DNA of 6,638 nt, taken from the NCBI GenBank assembly GCA_018263655.1, contig JAANWY010000378.1, positions 1 to 6,638 on the forward strand, in the 5' to 3' direction. This stretch comes from Anaerolineales bacterium. GTDB taxonomy: Bacteria; Chloroflexota; Anaerolineae; Epilineales; JAANWY01. The position numbers were made by a program, and so were the translations under genes. Shown one piece after another: positions 6,594-6,638 of the stretch. The first letter of the stretch is position 1. Each line of letters starts with the position of its first letter. Below the pieces are notes generated by a model. It saw nothing but the letters and a program-made list of their open reading frames with translations, searched no databases and was not told the DNA's origin.

Positions 6594-6638
6594 GTCAAAA
6601 TGAGAGTAATAGCTATTGGTGTTCTTCGGCGAGTACGA
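6594..6638. other. Upstream region of avtA, incomplete
   Basis: Only 45 bases are available before the avtA start. On the minus strand there is a TATTAC with a weak resemblance to a -10 box, but no partner -35 box at the right distance and no ribosome-binding site. I see no gene here. Confidence 0.4.

Overview
The window is a chromosomal stretch from a moderately GC-rich bacterium. It carries five genes: four on the plus strand (the first cut by the left edge) and one convergent gene on the minus strand. There is no rRNA, tRNA, CRISPR, transposase or phage gene. My best guess for the host is an uncultured Chloroflexota-like bacterium. The reasons are family-5 peptide-type transport genes in an A-B-C order and two short hairpin repeats of a kind I remember as common in that phylum. 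This is inference; the proteins alone do not prove it.

Region 1 (1-3352) is a peptide/nickel-type ABC importer: the C-terminal 433 residues of a family-5 solute-binding protein, then a DppB-type and a DppC-type permease. The binding protein should capture a small peptide or similar solute outside the membrane and deliver it to the permease pair. The DppD/DppF ATPases that normally follow are not present downstream, so they must lie upstream of the window or elsewhere in the genome. A 179-base gap between the binding protein and the first permease holds a long hairpin built from degenerate 7-base units.

Region 2 (3353-3526) is non-coding. It contains a compact repeat that can fold as two small hairpins inside an outer stem. 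A good ribosome-binding site at its end fixes the start of the next gene.

Region 3 (3527-5332) is a two-gene unit: an unrecognised 199-residue protein with two N-terminal membrane segments and a helical, charged tail, followed 18 bases later by a 395-residue SPFH/band-7 (stomatin/prohibitin/flotillin-like) protein with one membrane anchor and a long charged coiled coil. The pair probably acts together at the membrane. The small partner does not look like NfeD, the usual neighbour of SPFH proteins, and this pair is the best candidate here for something undescribed.

Region 4 (5340-6593, minus strand) is avtA, valine-pyruvate aminotransferase. It is full length with every key PLP-binding residue in place, and it ends only 7 bases from the stop of the SPFH gene. 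The last 45 bases are its upstream region, with no clear signal.
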